A stretch of DNA of 64,000 nt from Rosa chinensis (GCF_002994745.2 NC_037093.1:67599510-67663509), one strand, 5' to 3'; positions 9,663 to 23,773 are shown, counted from the stretch's first letter. Program-made: numbers and translations. Notes: a model not told the origin generated them from the sequence alone.

Positions 9663-12600
9663 TTGTATTGGTTATACAAACTGGAACTAGTTTCTTATTG
9701 GTCATTTTCTCTTTGTTCTACTTCATGTCAGGCTCTGGACCCATTGTCTCGCATTGTACGTTATTACGTTTTCAGCTTGTGTTCTCCTTTACGTCGTAAG
9801 GATTTTAAACCCTTCTGTTTTTGTTGTTATAACATTGTAAAATTTCGTGTAAATATGGTTTCATAAATATTACTTTTATTCTGGTCTTTCTGTCTTTCTG
9901 TAGGAGTATAAGAGGATCACTAAAATGAGACTGGCACATATTAATGGATCTCCTTTAAATCCAAGTCATTTTACAGTTGTTGTTCGTGCTATTCCCTGGT
10001 CTCCGGAAGAATCCTACGGTGATTCAGTTCGAAAATTCTTCATGAAGTATCATGAGTCAAGCTACTTGTCTCACCAAATGGTGTACCGATCTGGTAGAGT
10101 TCAGAAACTGATGGTATGTAGGTGACTTGAATTATTATTATTAGTTATTATTTATTTATTTTTCTGTTTTCAAGCAATCTAATTAAAACTTCTTTAAATT
10201 TGTGAACTGCAAAAGCATTCTATTACATTATTTTCTTATAAGTCATCACTGCTATCATTAGAAGCATGGCCTTGATACATTGTTTTGTATATGCTAATGG
10301 CATTGTCTGTCTACCTTCGCAGAGCAATGCACGGAAGATGTGCAAGATCTTGAAGGATGTTTCTATTGAACAAAAGCATAAACCAGGCTTATATCATTGT
10401 GGTTTTTGTGGAGCACATTCTGATTCTTTTAAGATTCTCTCACATGAATCAGAAAGTGCTAGAGGGAAGTCATTCCTTATTGACGATGGTTATGGTGGAA
10501 AGAGAAAAAAGGTTACAAGTTCTTTTCCCGTTTGAACTAGCTCTGGTTTATTGTCATGCATGCATATACAAAAGATGGTTTATGTGTGCATTGGTTCTTT
10601 TCTTTTGCATCTGATTGACTGAGCTTAAATTGGGTTGTCAATTGTGTGCAATGGTTCTTTTCTTTTGCATCTGATTGACTGAGCTTAAATTGGGTTGTCA
10701 ATTGTGTGCAATTTTAAGCAATGCTGTTGTTTGAATAATTTTTGTCTGTCTATACGCAATCTTAGGATCTTCATTTAATATGTTGGTATATATGTTATTT
10801 TACTATGAACTTATATTAGACAACCACACACAAGCAGACATGATAGATTCCTCTTTCCTTTCTGTTAGGGTGAGAGACTTTCGTTGTGCTTTTCTTTATG
10901 TTGATGGGGGAGAATGGTTGGGCAATGATTTTGCAGGAAATATGGTGTTGTTGATTCGTTAGGTTTGGCATGAGGAATATTCCATCATAACATTCTTTGT
11001 ACCCCTCTAGAGTAGGTTTGTCATGAACTCATGATATCTGATATACTTCTAACTTATGAAACTTGATGCATTAGTGTCTGTAAGTGAAGTATTTGCTATT
11101 CATGTGTTAAGCACCATTGAGTTTGTAGTGAGGGAAGCATATATGACTACCGCTACTTCTTATCAATATGTAACAGGTATATATGGCTACCTCAGCCAAA
11201 AAGGCTATGGTTGTCCATTATATGGAAATATTGTTTGCAGATATCATTTGTTTTATTGATATTTTGCTTTCGTTATTATATTAATTCATTATCGTACATT
11301 ACCACTTCTATTTTCTTTTCCTCATTTAGTATAAATGTTTTCATATGACCAAGCCAAAATATTTTGTGGAAATATGCAATATTGGGCCTAAAATATGCCG
11401 GGTCTTTTATACAGGTGTGTGCTGCTGCTTTTGTCTTTTTCAAGACTCGCTATGCTGCTGTTGTTACTTCACAGGTTCTTCACTCATCAAATCCCATGCA
11501 ATGGGTGACACAGTTGGCTCCAGAGCCACATGATGTCTACTGGTCAAACCTTTGGATACCATATGGACAATTGTGGATCCGTAAGATAGCTACACTTGTG
11601 GCTGCTGTTGCCTTTATGCTTGTGTTTCTTCTTCCTGTCACAATCGTTCAAGGAATGACGCACGCAGATAAGCTACAAAAAACAATACCGTTTCTGGAAG
11701 GTCCTCTTAAGAGGTAAGTAATAATGAGTTTATAGCTGTTCCCTTCATTTTTTGTTATAATTGGAATCATTTAAATGGATCAAGTTTTTGGTGCTGTAAG
11801 AGGGGGGGGGTAAAGAATGTGAGGATTCTGTTAGACTTGGCTGATTCATTATGCAGATTCCTATGCACAAACTTTTACATAATACATACTCCCAACGAGC
11901 TCTAACATATGTATCTGTGAGGCAAGACAGAGAGGAGAGAGTAAAAAAAAGAGGCACTTTGTGGGCAGCTTTAAAGACACTGGAATCTGAACTAAAGTTT
12001 GGTGAATCAGTCTTACACTACTGGCTGTCTATCTTCTGATTTATCATTTCATTGAATTCTACAAGTATAACCGAACAGAGTAAACAGTACACATTATCAT
12101 TGATATAGTTGTGCAATTCACTCATATTTTCTTATAAATCAAATATTCATGAATGCCCTTTTACATGCCTCTGTGCTGATGAGTACTTCTTTGTAGATGC
12201 TCAATGACAATAACTCTGATTTCGTACAAACTAGACATTTTAATCTTATAACATGTGCGTATATATATAGTTGCATTTTGTCGGGTTTAATGCTCTTTGT
12301 ATTGTTTTCTGTCTGGGTATAATTCATGTCTTGAAGATTGAAGAAAGACATGTCTTGAAGCTGACACGTTTTGCAAGAAAACTTACATTTTGCTCATCTG
12401 CAGGAAATTTATAAGCCAGCTGCTGACGGGTTACCTACCAAGTGTGGTTTTAATTGTGGCTTTTTATACAGTTCCACCAATTATGATGCTTATTTCAACA
12501 CTGGAGGGTTCTATCTCCCGCAGTGGGAGGAAAAAGAGTGCATGCTTCAAAATCTTATACTTCACTATCTGGAATGTCTTTGTTATGAATGTCTTTACTG

Positions 12601-14185
12601 GGACTGTCATGGATACAGTCGGTATAATTAATAAACTCGATAGTGTGAAAGACTTACCTGCCCAACTTGCAAGTGCCATTCCTGCACAGGTGATTATGCC
12701 CTTTATCATTAATATGTTTATGGGATGTATAACTATTTTTGAGCTAATTAGGCTAATCTATCTGGACTATTACATGTTCTACTTTCTTGTCAAATTCTGA
12801 TTGCAGCTATACTCTGAAAAGGGTTAATCCTCATTAATTTCTCCATTTGAAATTGTCATCTCATGGAAACTTTGATATATCTTTGTTTTAATTGCTGATG
12901 GGCATAAGGGTTTATGAGATAATGATTTTGACTTATATAAATCTTTCATTTACAGTCTTGTATTTCAGCATGTGTAGAGCTTACATATTAAATCTTTCAT
13001 TTGCAGGCTAAATTCTTCATGACTTATGTTTTATCATCTGGTTGGGCGGGCTTGGCATGTGAACTCATGCAGCTTTATCCTCTTCTTTGCAACTTTATCC
13101 GAAGATATATATTCAGAATGAAAGATTGGGCTATTGGCACAATGTCTTTTCCATATCATACAGAAATTCCTAGACTCCTGCTGTTTGGGTTCATTGGCTT
13201 CACTTGTTCCATCATGGTTCCCCTAATATTGCCATTCTTGCTGGTTTACTTCACACTTGCTTACTTTATATATCGAAATCAGGTGAGGAATTCTCCTATG
13301 CTTTTTATAACCTTTTGCATTACATGGTTAGCTCCAGTTTCTATATATGCTCTTCCTGTATGAAATATGTAGCCTGAGCAAATAATAGAGATCTGGTATC
13401 TTGTACCAGACAAATATACAGTTTTTAGAAGTGTTATAGCATTCCTTCTGTTGTAGGTCTCTGTTCTGGTCATCATGTGCTGTATTTTACTTTTTCTTTG
13501 ATGGTGCATCTAATGATGATAATAAATTGTTTATTTCAGATGATCAATGTATATATAAGAAAATATGAAACCGGGGGACATTTCTGGCCTTTGGTTCACA
13601 ATACAGTAATTTTCTCATTGGTTATGATGCAAATAATTGCTCTCGGTGTCTTTGGATTAAGACAATCACCAGTTTCATCAGGGTTCACTATTCCACTGGT
13701 TATTTTCACTTTTTTGTTTAATCAGTACTGTCGACAGCGATTTCTTCCAGTATTCAAGAACCATGTTGCAGAGGTACTTTTCAAAGTGAACCGTCTGTGT
13801 GTAACTATATCACTGTATTCTCTTCCAATGTTTGATGAGTGGTTTGTTCTCAGATTCTCATTGACATGGATCGGGAAGATGAGAAATATGGGAGGACTGA
13901 AGAGATTCATCAACAGTTGCATGCAGCCTATTGCCAGTCCCCTTCAACTTCTCCTGACTCGAGTATGGCAGGCTCATATCATCACCAGGAAGAAGACAGC
14001 ATTCAGGATCCAGAGAATGTGACACCAGGTTTGATTCATGTAACTCTCGGGAGACTTCTGGTATCATGAACCAATCATGTAATTTCTTGGTTTTATTTGC
14101 TTCTCTTTTTTCAGGAAAGGAAGTCAGCCAAGTAAGTCCATCATGGTCCATTGCTAGCACATTTGGTGCCCCAGAGGCAATATAA
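8394..14185 (+). CDS. CSC1/OSCA-type hyperosmolality-gated cation channel (DUF221 family)
   Basis: Predicted mechanosensitive, osmosensitive Ca2+-permeable channel of the plasma membrane. Coding exons: 8394-8671, 9285-9431, 9732-9795, 9904-10113, 10323-10511, 11415-11713, 12404-12689, 13007-13282, 13540-13773, 13854-14028 and 14115-14185. All junctions are in phase and total 742 aa, normal for the family. The N-terminus (MNLAALGTSAGINVAVC..LYSILRKQP) matches the first OSCA transmembrane segment. It is followed by RFVPSASWIVKAW, VFTILNVQEGSKW, a cytosolic loop with FTVVVRAIPWSP, and then AAAFVFFKTRYAAV, LAPEPHDVYWSNLWIP, LLTGYLPSVVL and FPYHTEIPRLLLFG, the pore-region blocks. The last two exons encode an acidic, poorly conserved tail. 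The start is the first ATG giving the family N-terminus, but two uORFs precede it. Which OSCA subclade it belongs to cannot be settled by eye. Confidence 0.93.
9600..9653. repeat. Compound (TC)n(TA)n microsatellite in intron
   Basis: About twelve CT/TC units are followed by about fourteen TA units inside the second coding intron of the CSC1-like gene. Open reading through it is a low-complexity artefact. Confidence 0.9.
10591..10710. repeat. 60-bp tandem duplication in intron
   Basis: Bases 10591-10650 and 10651-10710 are identical except for the first base, a perfect-period 60-bp duplication in the intron between the 10323-10511 and 11415-11713 exons. It lies well away from both splice sites. 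The near identity suggests a recent event or an assembly duplication. Confidence 0.95.
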
Positions 14186-14781
14186 ATTGAGTTTTAGTGG
14201 TGCATGATTTACTTTGTTTCGATACAAACTCGAGCTGTTGATGGCGCTGCTGGAATGAAACGCTTGCATGAAGAAAATTATACACGCCTTCTAGAAAAAG
14301 CGTTGTACAGACTACAGACACAAGTGAAACGTTACCTTGTGAAATGCAGAGCTCCCCAAGCGTATAGCAGGGCTCTCGTTTCTTTTGTTTACTAGGATTC
14401 TTAAAAAGCAACTCCTATTTTGTACAGTTCTCAGTTTTGATCATGTAATTAGTAATTACAGATAGTTTGGAGGTGTTTTCGCAACCGTTGGCTGCAGGCT
14501 TTCAGGTTTCTAATGAAGCCTGCTTGTTCAAAGGAATTGCAGATATAGTATTGTGTTTCATAGGATATTGGATTAGTGATATTGATGTTCAGTTCCATTT
14601 AAACCATGTTCTTGATAGAGTCAATGTTGATTCAAGTTGGATTCTCTAAACAACAGTTTGAATTACATAGATACTTTTTGCAACCACGAAATCCGATCCG
14701 ATCAGTTTCTGCAAATGGCGCAGATTATACAGTTCCACATCCAAGCAAAAAGGAAAAGTCTACTTCATCGCCAGAAGCAAA
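14186..14781. other. Convergent 3' flanks
   Basis: The 3' UTR of the CSC1-like gene (+) and the 3' flank of the minus-strand plastid protein gene meet here. No further gene is recognised. The CSC1 tail reads through to a TAA at 14185, and the sequence after it shows no conserved coding. Confidence 0.4.
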
Positions 14782-15572
14782 TTACATTTTCCCATCCATG
14801 ACCAATGAAGCATCGGTACTATTACCAACATCATCTTCTTCGTCACTTTTGTTCAACAAACCTCTCCAGAGCCACAAAACTTGCAGGAACCCGCCATTTG
14901 CCACATTTAGAAGAAACACCTGCGCCGGTACTGGGAGACCATAAGAGATGAACTTAACAGCAGCAAAGAGGCAGCCGATTCCGATAAGGTGCTTTTCGAA
15001 CCCCTTCTCCTCGGAAATGGGAAGCACTTGCTGCAATGTCTCTTTCAAAATGTCGGTAACTAAGCACCCAACAAAGAGACCAAAAGGTATAACCAGTTCT
15101 CTGTTCTTGGAGATCGAAAGTATGACATCTGAAAAGAAGCTCAACACAAAGAAAGCAATGAGGCACCATTTGAGTGCCTTCTCCCCAAGAACAAGCAGCT
15201 GCTTCAGAGCAATGTCTGCTGCTCTCTTCCATGGAAGCTCTTTAACTGGGTCAGGTATGGTTTCCATAAGCTTCTCCTTCACAACCTTGATTTGCAGACC
15301 CGGATTGTGACCCTTATTTGGTTCACCGAATTGGGCCATTGATACTACTTTGGTACAACTTGTCTGGAAGGGTTTGTGACGGAGACGTAAGATCAAGCAT
15401 TTCTGGGGTTGAGAGGGTTTGGGTTTAGAGAGATTAATCTGAAACAACAAGCAACAAGAAAATATTGAATTAAAACCAATTAGGCATGTGACATTAGAGT
15501 GAAGGAGAAGAATAGTACCTGAAATTTTGGGGTTGAAGACGAAGGCGATGAAAGAGACGCTGGAAACGCCAT
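14782..15572 (-). CDS. Predicted plastid-targeted multi-pass membrane protein, unrecognised
   Basis: Two exons, 15572-15519 and 15438-14782, join in phase at GT-AG sites to give 236 aa. The first 18 residues (MAFPASLSSPSSSTPKFQ) plus the Ser/Lys/Arg-rich stretch up to about residue 50 look like a chloroplast transit peptide: rich in Ser, Thr and Pro and lacking acidic residues. The mature part has an amphipathic stretch (VKEKLMETIPDPVKELPWKR) and hydrophobic segments at about 109-127, 133-147, 169-187 and 190-210. It ends in an acidic hydrophilic tail (NKSDEEDD). It is convergent with the CSC1-like gene. I do not recognise the family with confidence. Its layout recalls small plant-specific thylakoid or envelope proteins such as the EMB1273 type, but that is only a guess. 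Confidence 0.75.
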
Positions 15573-18500
15573 TGATGCTGTCTGGGTTGCTTTCCTTTAT
15601 CTACTGTGTTTTCTCCTCATTCTTTAGGGTTTTAGTGGGCTGATGCAAAATGCACATTTCCATTTTCCACTAGATTCTGACTAGCATGTCAAAATGTACT
15701 GGGCCTTGTATATAATGCATAGTTCTGAACTTATGATTTAGTAAAACGAGCTCTTTCTGCAGATCTTCTTGGGCCTGCCCGTGTGAAAACTTTTTTTTCT
15801 TTTTCTTTTATGTAAGTGGCTCTAATATTGTGATTATGTTCAAAGCTCTACTAGTCTTTAGCTTGCCCTTCCGTATGGAGCGTGACAACAAACAAATAGA
15901 CACCAGGACACTTGGGAAGAATTTGAATAAAACAGGTCGGATAATTATTGGAAATCGTGAAGAAAAAAAATCAATATTTTTGAGTTCTATTAAATGGAAT
16001 ACTATTTTGAAAAACATATATGCTTTACCAACAGTGAGTACATGACATGGACGAACTTGAATGAAAATAAAGATGAAATGGTTTGACATGTTTAGACATC
16101 CCACAAGATCACCTTCAACTATGTTAACACTACATTTTCTTGAAATTCTCTTATGAACTTGTTACTTATAGAGCATAATTTTTAGAATGTATTCGATTAA
16201 CATATATAACACTGAAACCTTAAACAATTTTTTTTGTTAAACCTAGACAAAGGAGGACATTTATTAAAACATAAAACAATACAGCCCCACGGGGGACCTA
16301 AACCTTAATCCAAAAAAGTAAATATGTAACATGAGATACAAGAGAAAAAACCTCATATCTACAAGCCAGTCATACAAAAGATCAGAGATTAGGAACCGGA
16401 ACCTCGAACAAATATTTTTATGTAATTATTTTGTTTATTTTAGGAAAAAAGATTGCATTGTGATTTTTGAGTTCTGATAATTCGAGAAATGTTTAAAAAT
16501 CATTATTTGAATGTTGAAAAATTTTGGTTAGGAAATAAAAACATGCGATTTTGACAAAAATCGTGTGCTATAGTCCACAATTTTTTTTGTAAAAACCATG
16601 GTCTTGAAATTATGTTCCAATTTTTCACTAAAATTAGGACTTAACTGTAGCTAGTAGATAACGTTTTCATTTTCTTTTTCATCTTGAGGATAAATAAAAA
16701 AGTTTATTTTTGATGTTATATATGTCTGTGCTCAACTCAATCATTGTCTCCTCATCAATTGGTTATTTGGTTCAATGAAGTGAAAGGTACAATTTGCATC
16801 GTCCATCTTCTTTCCAACTTCACCTCGTAAATGGTATAATGTGCATCATCGATCACACCCCTCTACAGTTGCTTGCCGTCTTTTTACTATTATGCTCTGT
16901 AAACTCATTTTATTATTCTAGTAGTATATACAGAGAAATCACTTTTTCAGGTTCAGCATGCAGCACGACAAAGTAGCAAGAAATTTTCATGTTAGTGAGT
17001 GTCATTATCACTGTATATTCAAATCAACTCAGGATATTATATATCTTGCTGCAGATTGCTCTGAATCTTCGATATATGTTTCTAAGGATTTGAATATCTA
17101 CAGAGGGACAATTATTTGATTATAGAATGGAAAAGTTGAGACATAAGTCGTCATTTGGTTCTTGTCTTGGGCCTCAATCACGGATGTTTCTGGTGTTTAT
17201 ATTCTGAATCGTCATCAAGTTGACGGAAATTACAAATATAAATGATATAGATGTTTATGTGGCACTACAAGTCATTTTTGATATCTTGGTTTTTCTTCGA
17301 GGACTTTTCTGTTATGCTTCTTCTTCGTTTGGGATATTCCTTTTAACTTTACAGGAAGAAAGTAGATGGATATATATATATACAAGGCTAGCTAGCTTAG
17401 TTTTCAATTCATAAGCCTCAGAACTACTGGTAATGTCTCCTTAATTTGTTTGCTGGAGTTTCTGTATGTCCACTATATGCTTATTTATTAAATAGTAATT
17501 GTAATATTCTATATAGATGAGAGGGGCTGACTGTATTTTATCATCTTACAGAAGGGTTTTACATATCTTAGTGATGAGATCAGTTTCAACCATTTGATCA
17601 AGTACCTAATACCGTACCCTAGTTAGTAATTTTTTGTATTATACGCGAATAAAACACGTAATTACGTGTTTTTCAAAAATAATTCAGTACTTTGTATTTT
17701 TGAGAGGGACTCGTTAAATTTTCCGGATTTTTGAAGCCAAAAGTATTATATAAGTACTATATATGATTTTTACGTTTTTTTCCGTATTTTACACATATTA
17801 TTAAACAAAAATGAATATAAATTAAAAATTTTAATTATCTAATTAATTAAAAATATTTTGCTGAAATTTTCAACGAACTATTTGATAAAATGTCTGAATA
17901 ATACACGTATGTATTTTTCGCATACTATACACGTCCGATTTTTTTACTAACCACGCCTGATACATATAGATGTCTACACACACATATCTTTGGAAGAGAA
18001 TTATTATTAAGTTGAAGTGTTTAGTGTTCCACCCTTGGATGTAAATCTGAGGGTTATTGAGTATAAATTCTTTGGTCAATTGCTGACCAGGTGAACACCA
18101 CTGTATCTTTGGATTTCAGTGTTTTTACATCACCAACATTGATTTAATTACATATTCATGCCTTCCTGGCTCCTTGGTGTCCATGATTCTTAGAAGTGAC
18201 CTAATTAAGGCTATTTAATTAGGGATACGCACTCACACACACACAATGACACAATCAATTATCAGCTAGCTAGGTCATGTGGTGTAAAGTCATAAATAAC
18301 CTCACTGATATCTCACATGTACATGGACAATTACAATTGAGCTGGCCGGATGTCTTCCTTGCACAAGGTTCCTTCCAATTTTGTGAACCTTGGTATCTTA
18401 ATTCACCTGTTTTTGGGCCACAACGGAGATTAGAAGAATTCGTCTTCTTTGATACTTACGTTCAATAAATTTTTCTTGTTCAATCGAAATTTATTGAGGA

Positions 18501-20385
18501 AGAGGAAAGCTTATTGTTTTCCAATTACCAATCAAACCGATAACAAAGTTAATTACTAGCTAGCTATATATAGATTATAGAATTAAACATTGCTAACTAC
18601 ATGAAATCAACCCTTACAAACTTTATACTTAACTTGGATTGGAGAGTTTGGTCTTAGTTAATGGGACCAACATTTTGATTCTTCAATGCCAAGCTTGATG
18701 AAGCAGCTAGCTGGCTACCAATTTCAAAATATAGATGTCAACCCACTCCAACAAATCATGACATATAGCTTACCAAACATTACTTCAAAGTATGTTGCAA
18801 TGTCAACACAGAGTAACTACTTAAATCCACATATGAACTGTAATCGACTATTGTCCTCGTAGCAGTCAACCCGAAAATAAATGAGTTCCACATAACATTA
18901 TATGCATTCTTAAGCATTTATGCATAGGAGGCCACTTCAATTAGGTTTAGGAACTTGGTTGAGAAGAGCTAGCTAGCTGGAAGTAATAATAAACTAAGGT
19001 GGCAGTTAAACAATAATCTACCTAGATTAAATCTATATGCTAATGAATAAGAAACTGTCTGCTGTATATATTCATCCAAGAAATTAAGAATATACTGTTG
19101 TATGATATTGATTGAAGCTAATTAATTAAAGACTTGACATCCATGGCCAAAGCACATGCATGCAACTCTCATCGACTGACTGAATTGATAGTTATTGCAC
19201 TTAATCGGAGCTTTGTTAGGTAACAATCTCTTTCGATCGAGCTCATTTGCACATGGCTTTTCGAAGAAAGAAAAACTCTTCAGGATCATCATAGAATGCA
19301 TCGTCTTCCTGAAGAAAAACTTCCACATTATAGATACCATCGTCTTTCTGTTTCATGCCATGCATTCAAGCTCTCCTAAAGTAACTGTAGAATTACAAAA
19401 GAATGCATTCATCTTCACTTTCCCACAACTAATACTTATGAATTGGTCTGTCAGTACATACCAGACAAATCTACACTGTTTGGTTAATAGTACGTTATGA
19501 CTTGTGAGTATATAGTTGTGGCTGCTGATCATCAAGGCAGTTCTACATAGAGAGGGTAAGGGCCGTCTACCTATATATAAGCATGTAGCTGAATCTCGAT
19601 CTCCCAGTACTGAGATAGGGTTTCACTACTTCCATTTTCTTAGCCTCATATAAAGAAGAGACCAAGAGTGTATTAATCTTCAATGTTTGAATCCTCAGCA
19701 TGAATTGCATAATCAGAATATCAGATTAACATAAACTCTCTAGAACAATGCATTTTATAGACAAGAAAAAAGATTATTTTTACTAGAATACATTAATATA
19801 TAAGAAAGTTGGAGATGATATACTAACAGCTATAGTATAGTCCTGGAAGCTACAACGATTAGCGTGCATAAGTGCATGTTCCAGATATATATATTATTCA
19901 CTTTTAAAGCATATTACTCAGAGAACATGCTAATTCCAAGAAGTTAACTAGCTAGTTGCCAATATCATCCTATCGGAAGGTTTCGAATGAACATTGTGAT
20001 CACCAACATAACTATAAAAATGCATGCTTAATTACAAGAAAAACGCATACCCTTTTCCTTCTTGTTCGTTACTTCTTTCAACAAATGCTAGCCGATCCCC
20101 ACTGTTAAATAGTAATATTTCTTATCATAGGACTTCAAGCTGCAAAACCCTAATTCAACAGTAACAAAGGAATTAGGTCTGAAAATCTAATCACATTATA
20201 GCAAATTAGATCGATCAAATAGCTCACTCAAAATGCACCCATTGTATATAGCAACCCTGAATATATCAATAGAACAATCATGGCACATCAAAAACAGACC
20301 TAAAAATCAGATGAATATTAGGGTTTACTTGGGACTATTGCTACAAAATCTATTATTACATTAATTAATGTACACCATCATGACT
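15573..20385. other. 4.8-kb intergenic region, no gene recognised
   Basis: AT-rich DNA with short open frames only, none resembling a protein I know. At 16225-16410 a T tract followed by ATTTATTAAAACATAAAACAA and a GC-richer block looks like the reversed 3' end of a LINE, but I see no flanking duplication. The remainder is plain intergenic sequence. Confidence 0.5.
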
Positions 20386-21853
20386 TTATTGTACCCCATC
20401 CCCAGGGTAACTACCGCTGAGATTAGCGCATTGATCTTGAGGCATTATCATTCTCTGCATGGCTTCATGATAGTCTGAGCCTGAGGCAGCTAGAGGAGGA
20501 GGATAAACCAGCTGCATCTGATCACCACTCCACCCAATCGTACTTTGATCACCATAACTAGTACTAGTATTAGTAGTACTGCTAATCGGTCTATCATTCA
20601 TCATGATCATGACGTCTTCACTGTATAAGAACTCCAGCCCATCTAACTTTTCTGGATCAATATTGTACACCATGTCCTTAAGCTCGTTCGACAGAAAATA
20701 GTTACTACTTTGCCCTCCTTGAAACATGTTCACAGCACCACCATATCCAGCATTATCCGCGGGGTTGTTGTAATGGTTCATTTGTGCAAATTGGCCCGGG
20801 TTGCTGATATTGTTACTGGCTAAAGCCGCAATCAGGCTAGCAGATGAGTGCATATTGGCTTCCGACTCCTCGTGATAAATCTGTTGAGTTGAGCTAGGAA
20901 ATTGATCAACTGGGAGTTGAATATCGCCATTCGAGGAGTACACATCTTGGATATTAGGTTGAGCAACATTGTCGTGATGATCTGAATGAAATCTTCCTCC
21001 GAGCTTGATAAGCAGTTTTCGGATAGACGCATGGTCATTGAAAGAAGGTACTACTACTTCTTGGTTTGGTGATGAGTAATTGGGTATCGATGGTACTTGG
21101 AGCACCGGTAGCTCGGGCCAGTAAGGGTTTTGGCTAGCTGCTGCCACAGGATTCACCATGGAATTATTGTTCCCACTACTACTACTGATGATGAGACCTC
21201 TTTTGACAATTTCTTGCTGTTTTAGACCTGCAGCGGATCTACGCGCAGCAGCCTGGTGTTCCTTGCGGTGCTTTCCCAGAAGCTTTTTCTTCAGCCTTGT
21301 GTTCCAGTAGTTCTTTATATCATTATCAGTTCTTCCAGGCAGTTGTGCTGCAATTATAGACCACCTATATACATAGGTATACCGAGTATCCAAACAGTTA
21401 ATTAAAATTAATGGCCCAATAGTTATACATGTGGTATATTTGAATCAATTAATTAGGGCTAGCAAAGTACCTGCTTCCAATACTTATATAGAGGCTGCAA
21501 ATTAAGTTGTCCTCTTCTTCAGAAAACCCTCCATGCTTGATGTTCGGGCGCAGATAGTTTAACCATCTCAGCCGGCAGCTCTTCCCACATCTCTTAAGCC
21601 CTAATTCACAGAACAAACAAACTTAATTACTTAATTTCATGCCACAGCTAGCTAGGTCAGGTAACCTCTAATTTCATATAAAGAAACTATATATGATTGA
21701 GAAGCAGAAAAGCATACCGATCTTTTGGGGCAAAGCAATCCAGTTACCACCAGTGCCGTGTAGTTCAATATACGACTTGAGCTTGGAATCTTCTTCAGGT
21801 GACCACGGCCCTCTCTTCACGTTCGCTTTGTCACAACAAGGAGCTCTCCCCAT
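20386..21853 (-). CDS. R2R3-MYB transcription factor, RAX/subgroup 14 type
   Basis: Nuclear DNA-binding regulator. Exons 21853-21718 (136 nt), 21600-21471 (130 nt) and 21364-20386 match the classic three-exon R2R3-MYB layout and total 414 aa. The N-terminus [20 protein letters not shown] begins repeat R2. R2 contains [19 protein letters not shown], and the [11 protein letters not shown] form is characteristic of subgroup 14 (RAX1-3, MYB36/68/84/87). R3 contains [19 protein letters not shown] and [21 protein letters not shown]. After the MYB domain come a basic [19 protein letters not shown] stretch and a conserved [14 protein letters not shown] block found in RAX-type proteins. The rest is Ser/Asn-rich and acidic, plausibly an activation region. 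Family members act in axillary meristem formation or endodermal barriers; which role applies here cannot be decided. Confidence 0.93.
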
Positions 21854-21971
21854 CTTTTATTTCTTTCGAAGAGATCAACCTTGATCCAGACTAGCTAAAC
21901 CAAAAGATCAACAACCCAGTACTGTTATGAACATATGATGAGAGGAGGAAAAGATAGCTTGCTAGAGAGAG

Positions 21972-21980
21972 ATTATAAAA
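21972..21980 (-). promoter_or_regulatory. Possible TATA box of MYB gene
   Basis: On the minus strand TTTTATAAT lies about 120 bases upstream of the MYB start codon and is followed by a TCTCTCT-rich leader. Spacing and composition fit a plant core promoter. This is the only evidence. Confidence 0.4.
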
Positions 21981-22936
21981 TGGTGATCAAATAAAGGGGA
22001 TAAACATGGTTCCCGGAATAAGGCCAAATGGAATTTAAAAAGGGTGTGGCAGAAAGCAGAGAAAGTTGAGTGTTTTGAATAGAAAATTGGGAGAAAAGGA
22101 GTGTGCCAGAATGGCTGAATGGGAGAAGCTAAGGATTTTCTTCTTGTCTTTCTTACCCTAGAATATCACTTTTCATTTATACCATCAGATATCCAGGGGC
22201 TGCTACCACCTGATTAATTTTCTTTTCTTGGAACTACAAGTCCAACAAGCTCATCCTCACCATCCATCTTAGGCTGGCTAGTTCTGTATATGGGGCATAC
22301 TTTAATAATTTGAACATTATACATAATATTGTATATATAATTGAGACATATGTCTCTTTGCCTTTCCAGTATATATTATTATCTCATATACACTAATCAT
22401 ACCGTATTATTATATTAATTAAATGTGTTGAGAATCAAGGGAAATTTAGATAGAACGCCTGGTCGGCTGGTCATATGGTTAGGACTTAGGAATTCTATGC
22501 TAGCTTATCAGTTATTTTGTACCTTTCGAGGAGGAGTGATACCTTCACCCACCCTGTGCGTGCCCTAAAGTCACCAAAATGAACTTGCTCATAAAACCTA
22601 TAATAGTGAAACTAAGTTCAAAATTTTTATATAACACAGTTTTCTCGTAAAACAATATGATAATATATGTTTGTAATCTTTACGAATTATGATCAATAGT
22701 TTAGGATGATTTTGATTCACAATTTACTTAATATAAAAAGGCTAGCGATACTGATGGCAAAGTGGAAAAAATGACCCATGTGTGGAAAAACGTGTCTTGC
22801 GAATTTGTGATCTTAAAAATTGTCTGTGGGTTGGTTCAAGATGAATTGAGTAAATTTAAACAAAAAAATTGATAATCAGTAATCTAATGATTCATGAATC
22901 GTCAATTAAAACTATATAACATGTCGGATACATCAA

Positions 22937-22965
22937 ATATATATATATATATATATGTGTGTGTG

Positions 22966-23007
<42 letters not shown>
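22937..23007. repeat. (TA)n(TG)n microsatellite
   Basis: Alternating AT/TA units interrupted by a short TGTGTG run, about 70 bases long. Simple-sequence DNA without coding meaning. Confidence 0.9.
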
Positions 23008-23010
<3 letters not shown>

Positions 23011-23773
23011 ATCTGCATCGCTAGGACTCTAGATCTCTAGAAGCAAAATGACAAGCCGTTAGCTAAGATTGGAAACAAAGTCGAAATTAGTACGTTGATC
23101 CTTTTTGGTAGGTGACCAACAAGAGAAGAAGAATGCGAACTAAAGAGAAACCAACTTAATGGTCGATTATGACGGCTAGTTTCTACGATCAACATCAAGT
23201 ACCAGGTAGGCATAGGAAGCATAGGCCCTAAACTGACCTATAGTAGTGCCCTGGATATTTAGTTTTCGCTACCAGTGGAAAAGTATGAATTTGAATCTAC
23301 GTCTTTATGTCAACGAGCAAATTAAACATGCGTGTAAGTACTACAAATCTATGCAATTTTCACCATTTTTTTTTACTTCTGAAATGATCAAATTCAAGAC
23401 ATTAGTATTGTTATTAAGATGCAATGTATGTGTCGAAGTTGGGAGCTTGCTAGTGTCAAATCTCTGGCGTCACTTGCTTGACCTTTGCTTTGTAGCTCGT
23501 CAATCTTCGATCTCGATCTCTCTTTCTCTGTCATTGTTTTGTTAGTGCTTGACAGTCATGCATAAATCTCGCAGCCATAAATATCAAGCAAGCTAGATAG
23601 GTATTTCAAGAAGTAGTGTTTAATTTGTCTGCGCTGTCTCTCTTTTGGGTTTTTGTCTAAAAATGTTTATAGCTACTTGGCTAGCTAGCTCATCCATTTA
23701 TATATGATCTAAGCATGACTCCCTCAAATTTGAAATTTAAGAATTTTTGTATTTTTATCATGTAATTTAAGGA

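Noticed and set aside
9315..9866. Long open frame across a CSC1 intron with Ser-Leu and Tyr-Ile runs
   Set aside because: It reads through the (TC)n(TA)n microsatellite and two introns; the real exons are in other frames with proper splice sites.
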